From contig CAMYMP010000159.1 in assembly GCA_947259435.1 (NCBI GenBank), positions 1-6,460 of the forward strand: DNA of 6,460 nt. Reading direction: 5' to 3'. A program made the translations under genes and the position numbers. Of the stretch, positions 1 to 6,460 are shown in pieces. Within the stretch, counting starts at the first letter, position 1. Each line of letters starts with the position of its first letter. This stretch comes from an uncultured Woeseiaceae bacterium. Lineage in GTDB: Bacteria; Pseudomonadota; Gammaproteobacteria; Woeseiales; Woeseiaceae. The notes under the pieces were generated by a model that did not search any database, was not told the origin of the DNA, and saw only the letters and a list, made by a program, of their open reading frames with translations.

Positions 1-12
1 GTTATCGCTCAC
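1..12 (-). CDS. ileS: Probable start of isoleucyl-tRNA synthetase (partial, first 4 codons)
   Basis: Only four codons are inside the window. Three bases after the ribF stop the minus strand reads GTG-AGC-GAT-AAC, which would encode M-S-D-N. A GGGG stretch lies about six bases upstream of the GTG and could serve as ribosome binding site. E. coli IleS begins M-S-D-Y, and ileS follows ribF in most gammaproteobacteria, so this is probably the ileS start co-transcribed with murJ-ribF. The call rests mainly on gene order and a four-residue match. The gene could be something else, or start elsewhere. Confidence 0.42.
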
Positions 13-15
13 GCC

Positions 16-954
16 TTACCCCGCTGCTGCCAGAGCTGATCGTGCATTGTCGGCGTCACGATGCATCTGCGCAACTAATTCCTCTACCGTTTCATATTTG
101 ACCTCGCTGCGCAGGCGAGCGATGAAGTCAACATGAATGTACCGGCCGTAGATATCTTCATGGAAATCGAAAATATGAACCTCGAGCAGCGGTTTCGTGC
201 CAGCAAAGGTCGGTCGCGTACCGACACTGGCAACGGCATCTCTTGGTCCGCCGGGCAGGCCCGAAACGTGCACCGCAAATATCCCCATTACGGCGCTTTG
301 GCGACGCCTCAATTCGACGTTCGCGGTCGGATAACCCAGCGTCCGGCCGACTTTCTCTCCTTTGACGATCCTGCCGGACATTCGATAAGGGCGTCCGAGC
401 AAGGCAGTCGCCCGCTGCATCTCTCCGGCTGCGAGCGCCTCGCGAATCGCCGTGCTGCTGACTCGCACGCCATCGACGATGACGCTCGGTACCTGCTCCA
501 CCGTGTAATCGAGTGCGCGGGCGGCGCGCTGCAGCTGTGTAATGTTGCCCTCGCGTCGACGGGCGAAGTGGAAATCGTCGCCGATAACGAGGTGGCGCAT
601 GCACATTCCGTGAATCAGGATGCGCCTGATGAAATCATCCGCGCTAATGTCGCGCATTGGCTGTGCGAACCTCGGGCAGTAGAAAATTTCGATGCCGTGT
701 GCGGCGAGCGCATCAAACTTCTCGCGAAAGCGCATCAGCCTGGCGGGCGGAGCGTCAGCCGAAAAGAATTCTTTCGGTGTTGGCTCGAAACTCATGACGA
801 CCGACGGCAAATCTCGCTCCCGCGACGCAGCGATCACCCTGCCCAGCAGGTGCTCGTGGCCGGGATGCAGCCCGTCATAGGCACCGATCGTCACAACGCT
901 GCCGTTGGCAAGAGCAGCATAAGGCATATCGATCAGATGACGTACGAGCCGCAC
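16..954 (-). CDS. ribF: Bifunctional riboflavin kinase / FMN adenylyltransferase (FAD synthetase)
   Basis: This cytoplasmic enzyme phosphorylates riboflavin to FMN and then adenylylates FMN to FAD. With the GTG start at 954 it is 312 residues, against 313 in E. coli. The N-terminal nucleotidyltransferase domain shows the nucleotide-binding signature GAYDGLHPGH (24-33) and the SSTAIR motif (166-171). The C-terminal kinase domain shows GYPTAN (207-212), GTRPT (245-249) and the LEVH segment whose glutamate (259) is the family's catalytic base. An AAGG ribosome binding site lies 8 bases before the GTG. The frame stays open upstream to 1086, but that stretch lies inside murJ and resembles nothing in RibF, so I rejected the longer start. 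The GTG shares its G with the murJ TAG stop, so the two genes are probably translationally coupled in one operon leading into ileS. No FMN riboswitch is visible. Confidence 0.95.
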   Translation of the reverse strand: MRLVRHLIDMPYAALANGSVVTIGAYDGLHPGHEHLLGRVIAASRERDLPSVVMSFEPTPKEFFSADAPPARLMRFREKFDALAAHGIEIFYCPRFAQPMRDISADDFIRRILIHGMCMRHLVIGDDFHFARRREGNITQLQRAARALDYTVEQVPSVIVDGVRVSSTAIREALAAGEMQRATALLGRPYRMSGRIVKGEKVGRTLGYPTANVELRRRQSAVMGIFAVHVSGLPGGPRDAVASVGTRPTFAGTKPLLEVHIFDFHEDIYGRYIHVDFIARLRSEVKYETVEELVAQMHRDADNARSALAAAG

Positions 955-2126
955 TAGTGATGCCTTATTCCAAGTTTCGACGGCCGCAGGCCGAGCGCGA
1001 ACAGGACCGCGAAATAGGCAACGGCGCCCGCGACGATGCTGACACCGAGCCAGGCAGAGCGTTCCAGCACCGTAGCGTCCAGCCACCAGGCCAATGGCCG
1101 GCCGACATAATAAAGTGCCACCCCCATCACGATATTCGCGACGAGTACCTGCACCAGCAGAGTCCCCCAGCCTGTGGACAGCATGAGCACAGCCTGCTGG
1201 CGCAGCCCGCGAAACAGCAGGTACGCGTTGAGCAAGGCGGCCACCGAGATCGCAAGCGCGAGCCCCGCGTGCGTGGCGGCGAAGCCGATGCTGGTCAGAT
1301 ACCAGGCCAATGACACGCTCAGCAGGAAATTGACTGCCAGCGCTATCAGACCCATACGAACGGGCGTTCTCGTATCCTCACGCGCGAAATAGGCCGGCGC
1401 AAGAATCTTGACGTACGAAAAACCGACCAGACCAACCGCGAACGCCTGCAATGCCAAAGCGGTCATGCGCACGTCATCTGCACTAAACACGCCGCCATAG
1501 AAGATCGTTGCAACGAGCGGCTCTGCAAGTACGATAAGACCGATCGCAGCCGGCACGGCAATCAGCATGACGAGCTTCATCGACCAGTCGAGCGTTGCTG
1601 TAAACTCGTCATGCGATTCGTTAGCGTACTGCCGCGACAGATACGGCAAAGTCACGGTGGCAAGCGCGATACCGAACAGCCCGAGCGGGAACTCCATGAG
1701 CCGGTCTGAGTAATACAGCAAACTGATTTTGCCAACGCCGAGCAGCGACGCGATGATGCCGCCGAGCAGCACGTTCAGTTGCGCCACCGACGAGCCGAAG
1801 ATTGCGGGCAGCATCAGTTTGCCGGCGCGCCGCACGCCCTCGTGCCGGATGGCCCACTTCGGCCGCGGCAGCGCACGGATCTGCAACAGAAACGGAACCT
1901 GGAACAGGAGCTGCAGGAGTCCTGCAACCAGCACCGCGTACGCCAGTGCCATGCCCGGTTCATCGAGAAGCGGCGAAAGCCAGATCGCCGCGGCGATCAA
2001 CACGATGTTCAGTATCACGGGCGTGAATGCCGGCACACCAAACCGTCCGTAGGTGTTCAGGATGCCGCCTGCGAACGCGGTCAGCGAGACAAAGAAGAGA
2101 TAGGGAAAAGTGAACCGCAGCATCAA
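954..2126 (-). CDS. murJ: MurJ C-terminal fragment (3' open frame of the broken gene)
   Basis: This 390-codon frame can start at TTG 2126 or, more plausibly, ATG 2123, which overlaps the TGA of the N-terminal fragment as TGATG. It begins LRFTFPYLFFVS, matching E. coli LKITFPYILLIS near residue 130, and covers helices 4-14. Recognisable blocks are GGILNTYGRF (20-29), YYSDRLMEFP (138-147), which contains the conserved Arg and Glu of the central cavity, and APAYFAREDTRTPVR (243-257). It ends G-I-R-H-H, close to the normal MurJ C-terminus. Fourteen native residues just upstream (GFIGEDGRFDLATL) are readable in this frame but lie before any start codon. The fragment lacks helices 1-3, so it is probably not functional alone. 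Confidence 0.82.
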   Translation of the reverse strand: MMLRFTFPYLFFVSLTAFAGGILNTYGRFGVPAFTPVILNIVLIAAAIWLSPLLDEPGMALAYAVLVAGLLQLLFQVPFLLQIRALPRPKWAIRHEGVRRAGKLMLPAIFGSSVAQLNVLLGGIIASLLGVGKISLLYYSDRLMEFPLGLFGIALATVTLPYLSRQYANESHDEFTATLDWSMKLVMLIAVPAAIGLIVLAEPLVATIFYGGVFSADDVRMTALALQAFAVGLVGFSYVKILAPAYFAREDTRTPVRMGLIALAVNFLLSVSLAWYLTSIGFAATHAGLALAISVAALLNAYLLFRGLRQQAVLMLSTGWGTLLVQVLVANIVMGVALYYVGRPLAWWLDATVLERSAWLGVSIVAGAVAYFAVLFALGLRPSKLGIRHH

Positions 2127-2479
2127 TGTTGCGAGATCGAAGCGGCCGTCCTCGCCGATGAAGCCGGGAACAGGATCAAACCGAATGTGCCCGCGACCGA
2201 GTCGACGAACTCCCGCGCATCCTCGTGGCTGTGCTTTTCGCGATAGCGCGCCATGACCGGCACGAAGCCTTGTGAGAAGGCGCCCTCGGCGAAAAATCGC
2301 CGCAGCATATTCGGGATTCGGTTGGCGACCAGGAACGCGTCCATGACGAGGGAGGCACCAAAGTAACGGGCAAAAACCACATCGCGAACGAGCCCGAGGA
2401 TGCGTGACAGCAGCGTCATGCTACTGACAACCGACGTTTTGAGGATTAGCTTAAACCCGGAGACCTTTTTGCGTGTCAT
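2123..2479 (-). CDS. murJ: MurJ N-terminal fragment (5' open frame of the broken gene)
   Basis: This 118-codon frame starts at ATG 2479 with M-T-R-K-K-V. It carries SRILGLVRD (25-33), MDAF (46-49), IPNMLRRFFAEGAFSQ (55-70) and REFVDSVAG (89-97), all closely matching the start of E. coli MurJ. Native sequence ends at about residue 104. The last 14 residues (after LILF) are out of frame, hydrophilic and without counterpart, and end at a TGA. A gene caller would report this as a separate protein, but alone it holds only about two membrane helices and should not work as a flippase. The ribosome binding site is weak (GGTGG about 4 bases before ATG). The start leaves eight extra N-terminal residues relative to E. 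coli. Confidence 0.8.
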   Translation of the reverse strand: MTRKKVSGFKLILKTSVVSSMTLLSRILGLVRDVVFARYFGASLVMDAFLVANRIPNMLRRFFAEGAFSQGFVPVMARYREKHSHEDAREFVDSVAGTFGLILFPASSARTAASISQH

Positions 2480-2567
2480 ACGGCCACCGAGTTTAGCCCA
2501 AAATTTTCATAAAATCAGTCATTTAGCCAGTGGTCGGGGGCGCTCAAAAGCACCGTGGGGATAGTCA

Positions 2568-2596
2568 TTGACAATGCCCTCCCGGGCACGAATAAT
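2568..2596 (+). promoter_or_regulatory. Sigma-70 promoter for rpsT
   Basis: A perfect -35 box TTGACA (2568-2573) is followed by a 17-base spacer and AATAAT (2591-2596), which matches the -10 consensus at 5 of 6 positions. Transcription would start near 2603, giving a leader of about 28 bases before the rpsT GTG. The discriminator after the -10 is GC-rich (ACGCGGC), as in promoters under stringent control; that regulation is an inference. No equally convincing promoter for the divergent murJ gene is visible in the same spacer (2480-2567). Confidence 0.8.
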
Positions 2597-2630
2597 ACGC
2601 GGCTCTTTGACCCAGGACACGGTATTACCA

Positions 2631-2897
2631 GTGGCAAACATCAAGTCAGCCAGAAAGCGCGCCCGCCAGGCCGAAAAGACCCGCAAGCACAATATGGGCA
2701 TGCGCTCTCTGATGCGCACCAAGATCAAAAACGTCGTCAAAGCCTGCGATGCAGGTGACAAGGACGCGGCCCAGGCTGCGTACAAAGAAGCTGTGCCTGT
2801 CATAGACGGCATGATCAACAAAGGTATCGTGAACAAGAACAAAGCGGCCCGCCACAAGAGCCGTCTGAACAAACGCATCAAAGCACTCAGCGCCTGA
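2631..2897 (+). CDS. rpsT: 30S ribosomal protein S20
   Basis: S20 is a small basic primary-binding protein of the 30S subunit that contacts 16S rRNA. From GTG 2631 the product is 88 residues (E. coli 87) and begins M-A-N-I-K-S-A-R-K-R. Conserved blocks are EKTRKHN (15-21), MRTKIK, GDKDAAQ and NKNKAARHKSRLN near the C-terminus. The ATG at 2568 in the same frame lies on the promoter -35 box and adds non-homologous residues, so it is rejected. The start is a non-ATG codon; E. coli rpsT uses UUG, which takes part in its autogenous translational control. The nearest Shine-Dalgarno-like AGGA (2614-2617) is 13 bases away, further than usual, so initiation should be weak and open to feedback. The gene is monocistronic, with its own promoter and terminator. 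Confidence 0.96.
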   Translation: MANIKSARKRARQAEKTRKHNMGMRSLMRTKIKNVVKACDAGDKDAAQAAYKEAVPVIDGMINKGIVNKNKAARHKSRLNKRIKALSA

Positions 2898-2919
2898 CGA
2901 CGCAGTCCCGGATTTCAAC

Positions 2920-2946
2920 AAAAAGCCGCCTTTTGGCGGCTTTTTT
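2920..2946 (+). terminator. Rho-independent terminator of rpsT
   Basis: GCCGCC (2925-2930), a TTTT loop and GGCGGC (2935-2940) form a 6-bp GC stem followed by six T residues (2941-2946). Five A residues before the stem (2920-2924) can pair with the T run and extend it to 11 bp. It begins 22 bases after the rpsT stop and is a textbook intrinsic terminator. Its A/T symmetry would let it act weakly on the other strand as well. Confidence 0.92.
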
Positions 2947-3018
2947 GTGACCTGCGTACCACTTTTGGCGTGCCTGGGGGAGGATACTGAAAGCTCAAGA
3001 CTCTCCGAGGGCACGGCT

Positions 3019-4208
<1,190 letters not shown>

Positions 4209-4220
4209 GCGCTATGAACG

Positions 4221-4246
4221 AAAAACCCCGCACGCAGCGGGGTTTT
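4221..4246 (-). terminator. Intrinsic terminator between rpmA and obgE
   Basis: On the minus strand AAAACCCCGC (4246-4237), a TGCGT loop and GCGGGGTTTT (4231-4222) form a perfect 10-bp stem ending in five T residues (4225-4221). It lies about 40 bases after the rpmA stop and about 25 before the obgE ATG, so it should end most rplU-rpmA transcripts. obgE would then depend on read-through or its own promoter. Confidence 0.85.
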
Positions 4247-4253
4247 GCAGGAA

Positions 4254-4266
4254 CCCGCGAAGCGGG
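4254..4266 (-). other. Small stable hairpin after rpmA
   Basis: On the minus strand CCCGC (4266-4262), a TTC loop and GCGGG (4258-4254) form a compact hairpin about 20 bases after the rpmA stop and 8 bases before the main terminator stem. Its 3' arm GCGGGTT could instead pair with AACCCCGC in the 5' arm of the terminator, with one bulged C, so the two structures may be mutually exclusive. Confidence 0.5.
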
Positions 4267-4287
4267 CGATCGAGCTGAAATGCCCTC

Positions 4288-4548
4288 CTACGATGCGTCA
4301 ACCACGCTCACGAACTGGCGGTTTTTCGGGCCCTTCTTTTCGAACTTCACGTGCCCGTCTTTTTTCGCGAACAAGGTGTGATCACGGCCGATGCCAACGT
4401 TGGTACCGGCGTGGAAGCGCGTGCCGCGCTGACGCACGAGGATGTTGCCCGCCACAACGGCCTGGCCACCGTACATCTTGACGCCCAGTCGTTTGGATTC
4501 TGAATCGCGACCGTTCTTGCTGCTGCCGCCTGCTTTCTTATGTGCCAT
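4288..4548 (-). CDS. rpmA: 50S ribosomal protein L27
   Basis: L27 lies at the peptidyl-transferase centre, where its N-terminal tail reaches the tRNA acceptor ends. The 86-residue product (E. coli 85) starts [16 protein letters not shown] and contains [20 protein letters not shown] and [12 protein letters not shown], all hallmark segments of the family. The N-terminus is the short gammaproteobacterial type, without the cleaved leader seen in Firmicutes. AAGG lies 9 bases upstream of the ATG. It is 24 bases downstream of rplU, the near-universal rplU-rpmA pair, and is followed by a hairpin and a terminator. Confidence 0.97.
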   Translation of the reverse strand: MAHKKAGGSSKNGRDSESKRLGVKMYGGQAVVAGNILVRQRGTRFHAGTNVGIGRDHTLFAKKDGHVKFEKKGPKNRQFVSVVDAS

Positions 4549-4572
4549 GGATCCGTACCTTCGCTAAATTCA

Positions 4573-5088
4573 TTACTTCTTTTTGGCAGCCTTTTTCTTG
4601 GATGCCTTTTTGGATGTCGCTTTCTTGGCGGCCGGCTTCTTGGCCGCCGCTTTCTTCGCTACTTTTTTCGCGGCCTTTTTCTTGGCCGGCTTTTTGGCAG
4701 CGGCTTTTTTCGGCGCCGCTTCTTTTGCGACAGGCTTCTCAGCTACTTCCGTGTTTGCTGCGGCCTTCTTCGCCCCCGCACCTGTTATGCCCGTGATCTC
4801 CACCTCGGTGAAAAACTGCCGGTGCGAACCCTGGCGCAGATAGTTCTGGCGACGTTTGAACTTGACGACAGACACCTTCCTGCTCTTGCCCTGGCGAACA
4901 ACCTTGGCGCTGACCGTGCTGCCGGACAGCGTCGGGCTGCCGACCTTGATGTCGCTGCCCTCGCCGACCAGCAGAACCTCGTCAAACTTGACCGTGGCGC
5001 CTTCGTCGCCCTCGATCTTTTCGAGGCGCAGAACATCGCCCTTGGCCGCGCGGTACTGTTTGCCGCCGCTGCGAAAAACCGCATACAT
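4573..5088 (-). CDS. rplU: 50S ribosomal protein L21 with a lysine/alanine-rich C-terminal extension
   Basis: L21 binds 23S rRNA in the 50S subunit. I chose ATG 5088 because it gives the canonical start MYAVFRSGGKQYR and has GGAG (5101-5098) 9 bases upstream; the frame is open to 5133 but those residues are not L21-like. Residues 1-103 are a full L21 (KFKRRQNYLRQGSHRQFFTEVEITGIT matches E. coli, in pieces, to its 103-residue end). Residues 104-171 are an added tail built from KKAAAKKPA-like units, nearly all Lys, Ala and a little Pro. The tail resembles the C-termini of histone H1 or bacterial AlgP-like proteins and is probably disordered and strongly basic. Its role is unknown; extra rRNA contact is a guess. 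The stop is TAA, and the tail is in frame with no sign of fusion to another gene. Confidence 0.95.
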   Translation of the reverse strand: MYAVFRSGGKQYRAAKGDVLRLEKIEGDEGATVKFDEVLLVGEGSDIKVGSPTLSGSTVSAKVVRQGKSRKVSVVKFKRRQNYLRQGSHRQFFTEVEITGITGAGAKKAAANTEVAEKPVAKEAAPKKAAAKKPAKKKAAKKVAKKAAAKKPAAKKATSKKASKKKAAKKK

Positions 5089-5150
5089 CGTATCTTGCTC
5101 CATACCGCGAGTCGCATGGATCACGCAACTCACTGAGAATTAAGTGATTA

Positions 5151-5201
5151 TTTGTGGCTGCCGGGTCGCCACACGAGCGCATCTCTGGCGGCTGCCACAA
5201 A
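5151..5201 (-). promoter_or_regulatory. Hairpin in the rplU 5' leader
   Basis: On the minus strand TTTGTGGC (5201-5194) pairs perfectly with GCCACAAA (5158-5151). One mismatch (5193/5159) is followed by a further GCCG/CGGC pairing (5192-5189 with 5163-5160), giving 12 of 13 base pairs. The loop can fold further (CGCCA with TGGCG, GAG with CTC). It starts about three bases after the predicted transcription start and ends 62 bases before the rplU ATG. No T run follows, so it is not a simple terminator. It could be a ribosomal-protein leader or an RNA-stabilising 5' stem. Confidence 0.55.
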
Positions 5202-5210
5202 GGAGCGGGA

Positions 5211-5239
5211 ATTCTATAGATAACCCCGCTCCGGGTCAA
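5211..5239 (-). promoter_or_regulatory. Sigma-70 promoter for rplU-rpmA
   Basis: On the minus strand TTGACC (5239-5234, 5 of 6 to consensus), an exact 17-base spacer and TAGAAT (5216-5211, 5 of 6) form a strong promoter. Transcription should start near 5204, leaving a leader of about 115 bases before rplU. The discriminator (TCCCGCTC) is GC-rich, compatible with stringent control. Confidence 0.78.
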
Positions 5240-5263
5240 CGTCGGGGGCCATCAATTTTAGTC

Positions 5264-5269
5264 TTTAAT
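5264..5269 (+). promoter_or_regulatory. Possible -10 box for ispB
   Basis: TTTAAT matches the -10 consensus at 5 of 6 positions and lies 75 bases before the ispB ATG, but no recognisable -35 box stands at the proper distance. The 256-base spacer between rplU and ispB (5089-5344) must hold divergent promoters; only the rplU one is clear. Nothing else is evident in its right half. Confidence 0.25.
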
Positions 5270-5344
5270 TCAAAGGGTTGCGATTGTGGAGTTGAAGCCG
5301 TCCAGGTGCCGGGCCGGTCGCCAAAAACGGGCAATTCAGGCATC

Positions 5345-6355
5345 ATGCGGATTCTCATGCAAGCCGTAGAGCCTTCCCCCGATACCCGGACATTCGACGA
5401 CGTTGTCGCGCTCGCGCGGGACGACATGCAGGCCGTCGACCGGCTGATATCGAAGAGCCTCGAGAGCGACGTCGCGCTCGTCGCGCAGGTATCGCAATAC
5501 ATCGTCACGAGCGGTGGCAAGCGTCTGCGGCCGCTGCTCGTGTTGCTGGCGGCACGCGCGCTCGGCTATGAGGGCGAGCAGCATGTCCGATCGGCCGCCA
5601 TCATTGAGTTCATTCATACGGCCACCTTGCTGCACGACGACGTTGTCGACAGCTCCGCAAGAAGACGTGGCCGAGACACGGCAAACACCGTTTTCGGCAA
5701 CCAGGCCAGCGTGCTGGTGGGTGATTTCCTTTACTCGCGGGCGTTTCAGATGATGGTCGACATCGACAGCATGCGTGTCATGCAGATCCTGGCCGATGCA
5801 ACCAACACAATCGCTGCCGGCGAGGTCATGCAACTCATGAACGTGCATGATCCGGACACGACCGAAGAAGCTTACCGGCAGGTGATCTATCGAAAGACCG
5901 CGCGGCTATTTGAGGCCGGCGCACAGATTGCGGCGGTGCTTGCCGACCGTGATCCGGGCGACGAGGCCGCAATGATCACTTACGGCCAGAATCTCGGGGC
6001 CGCTTTTCAGCTCGTCGACGATGCGCTCGATTACAGCGCCAGCGCCGATGAACTCGGCAAAAACCTGGGCGATGATCTGGCCGAAGGCAAAGCGACGTTG
6101 CCGCTGATCTACGCCATGCAGAAAGGCTCTGCCGAGGATAAGGAGTTGATCCGTAATGCCATTCTCGAGGGCGGCCTGAATCAACTCGAGAGTATTACCG
6201 CAATCATTGAATCGACGGGTGCCCTCCAGTACACTGCGGCGCGCGCTCAGGAGGCCGCCGATACGGCAATAGCAGCTTTGTCCGACGTTCCCGACTCGGA
6301 CTACAAACAGGCTCTTATCGCCGTTGCCGATTTTGCCGTACAACGACGATCCTGA
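5345..6355 (+). CDS. ispB: Octaprenyl diphosphate synthase (trans-polyprenyl synthase)
   Basis: This enzyme adds isopentenyl units to farnesyl diphosphate to make the long side chain of ubiquinone and menaquinone; chain length (likely C40) is inferred from homology to E. coli IspB. The 336-residue product shows GGKRLRP (57-63), the first aspartate-rich motif DDVVD (98-102) followed by the RRRGR segment (106-110), GEVMQLMNV (159-167), KTARLFE (184-190) and the second aspartate-rich motif DDALD (225-229), with GKATLPL after it. All catalytic residues I can place are present. The frame is open to 5144, but residues before 5345 are not homologous. ATG 5345 has an AGG four bases upstream; ATG 5357, four codons later, is an alternative with a GGA five bases away. 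It is divergent from rplU, the usual arrangement, and leads directly into a tRNA gene. Confidence 0.95.
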   Translation: MRILMQAVEPSPDTRTFDDVVALARDDMQAVDRLISKSLESDVALVAQVSQYIVTSGGKRLRPLLVLLAARALGYEGEQHVRSAAIIEFIHTATLLHDDVVDSSARRRGRDTANTVFGNQASVLVGDFLYSRAFQMMVDIDSMRVMQILADATNTIAAGEVMQLMNVHDPDTTEEAYRQVIYRKTARLFEAGAQIAAVLADRDPGDEAAMITYGQNLGAAFQLVDDALDYSASADELGKNLGDDLAEGKATLPLIYAMQKGSAEDKELIRNAILEGGLNQLESITAIIESTGALQYTAARAQEAADTAIAALSDVPDSDYKQALIAVADFAVQRRS

Positions 6356-6363
6356 AACCGTAA

Positions 6364-6440
6364 CGGGGTGTAGCTCAGCCTGGTAGAGCACTGCCTTCGG
6401 GAGGCAGGGGCCGGAAGTTCGAATCTTCTCACCCCGACCA
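6364..6440 (+). tRNA. tRNA-Pro, anticodon CGG
   Basis: A complete 77-base cloverleaf is present. The acceptor stem is CGGGGTG/CACCCCG with the C1-G72 pair and A73 typical of bacterial tRNA-Pro. The D arm is GCTC/GAGC, and the anticodon arm CTGCC-TTCGGGA-GGCAG puts CGG in the anticodon position, reading CCG codons. The T arm is GGAAG-TTCGAAT-CTTCT, and CCA is encoded. It closely resembles E. coli tRNA-Pro(CGG). It starts 8 bases after the ispB stop, so it probably shares the ispB transcript and needs 5' processing by RNase P. A short T run (TTTTT, 6443-6447) follows without an obvious hairpin. Confidence 0.97.
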
Positions 6441-6460
6441 ACTTTTTCCTTCCGTTTCAA

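Larger units (their letters stand above)
954..2479 (-). pseudogene. murJ: Lipid II flippase MurJ, frameshifted by an internal deletion
   Basis: MurJ (formerly MviN) moves lipid II across the inner membrane for peptidoglycan synthesis; E. coli MurJ has 511 residues and 14 transmembrane helices. Here the gene lies in two frames. The 5' part (2479 to about 2168) encodes helices 1-2 with the key arginines matching E. coli R18, R24 and R52. The 3' part resumes at a PGF motif near 2168-2160 in another frame and continues to 954, including the SDRLMEFP motif that holds the functional Arg/Glu pair. Aligned by eye to E. coli, residues 97-114 have no counterpart, so about 55 bp coding for most of helix 3 are missing and the frame is lost. 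The flanking sequence is well conserved, so this is either a recent lesion or a sequencing or assembly error. MurJ is normally essential, which favours an error or a second flippase elsewhere. Confidence 0.85.

Noticed and set aside
133..957. Long plus-strand open frame (274 codons) antisense to ribF
   Set aside because: It mirrors ribF, has no recognisable domain or ribosome binding site, and arises from GC-rich codon use on the other strand.
955..1086. Longer RibF N-terminus starting at 1086
   Set aside because: The added 44 residues lie in murJ coding sequence and do not resemble RibF; GTG 954 gives the family length with a good binding site.
2480..2567. Promoter for murJ in the spacer divergent from rpsT
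   Set aside because: Candidates such as TAAACT (2495-2490) or TATGAA (2511-2506) lack a fitting -35 box or lie too near the start codon, so none could be supported.
4603..4740. Possible tandem DNA repeat in the rplU 3' end
   Set aside because: The repeat is at the amino-acid level (KKAAAKK, KKPA). The bases vary from unit to unit, so I see no clean tandem DNA repeat or mobile element.
4583..4843. Plus-strand frame coding for a very hydrophobic Phe/Ala/Leu peptide resembling a membrane protein
   Set aside because: It is the exact antisense of the Lys/Ala tail of L21: AAG/GCC repeats read backwards give Phe, Leu and Ala codons, so the hydrophobicity is an artefact.
5906..6460. 184-codon minus-strand frame overlapping ispB and the tRNA
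   Set aside because: Its N-terminal part is the antisense translation of tRNA-Pro, a recurrent spurious protein in databases; the rest is antisense to ispB.

Overview
This is a compact housekeeping segment of a moderately GC-rich gammaproteobacterial chromosome. RibF, MurJ, S20, Obg, L27, L21 and IspB all resemble their E. coli counterparts. The order ispB / rplU-rpmA / obgE / rpsT / murJ-ribF-(ileS) recalls what I remember of pseudomonad and xanthomonad-type chromosomes, where murJ lies beside rpsT and ribF. I cannot fix the genus from the sequence alone. I see no mobile element, CRISPR array, phage gene or sign of recent transfer.

Layout, left to right. On the minus strand, the first codons of a gene that is probably ileS sit at the very edge, preceded by ribF and then murJ, which overlaps ribF by one base. 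Transcription of this block runs leftward. In this sequence murJ is broken: about 55 bp coding for transmembrane helix 3 appear to be missing and the frame shifts there. A divergent spacer follows, with a strong promoter for rpsT (plus strand), then rpsT and its terminator. Next comes an unrecognised 54-residue single-pass membrane protein on the plus strand. It converges on obgE with interlocking stop codons. On the minus strand, transcription runs rplU, rpmA, terminator, obgE. The rplU leader carries a long hairpin and L21 carries a lysine/alanine-rich tail. On the right, ispB runs divergently from rplU and is followed after 8 bp by a tRNA-Pro(CGG) gene.

Together the genes serve translation (S20, L21, L27, tRNA-Pro, probably IleS), ribosome assembly control (Obg), flavin cofactor synthesis (RibF), lipid II export for the cell wall (MurJ) and the quinone side chain (IspB).

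I did not find a convincing new multi-gene system. The observations most worth checking are the broken murJ, the L21 tail, the 54-residue membrane protein, and the RNA structures before rplU and between rpmA and obgE.
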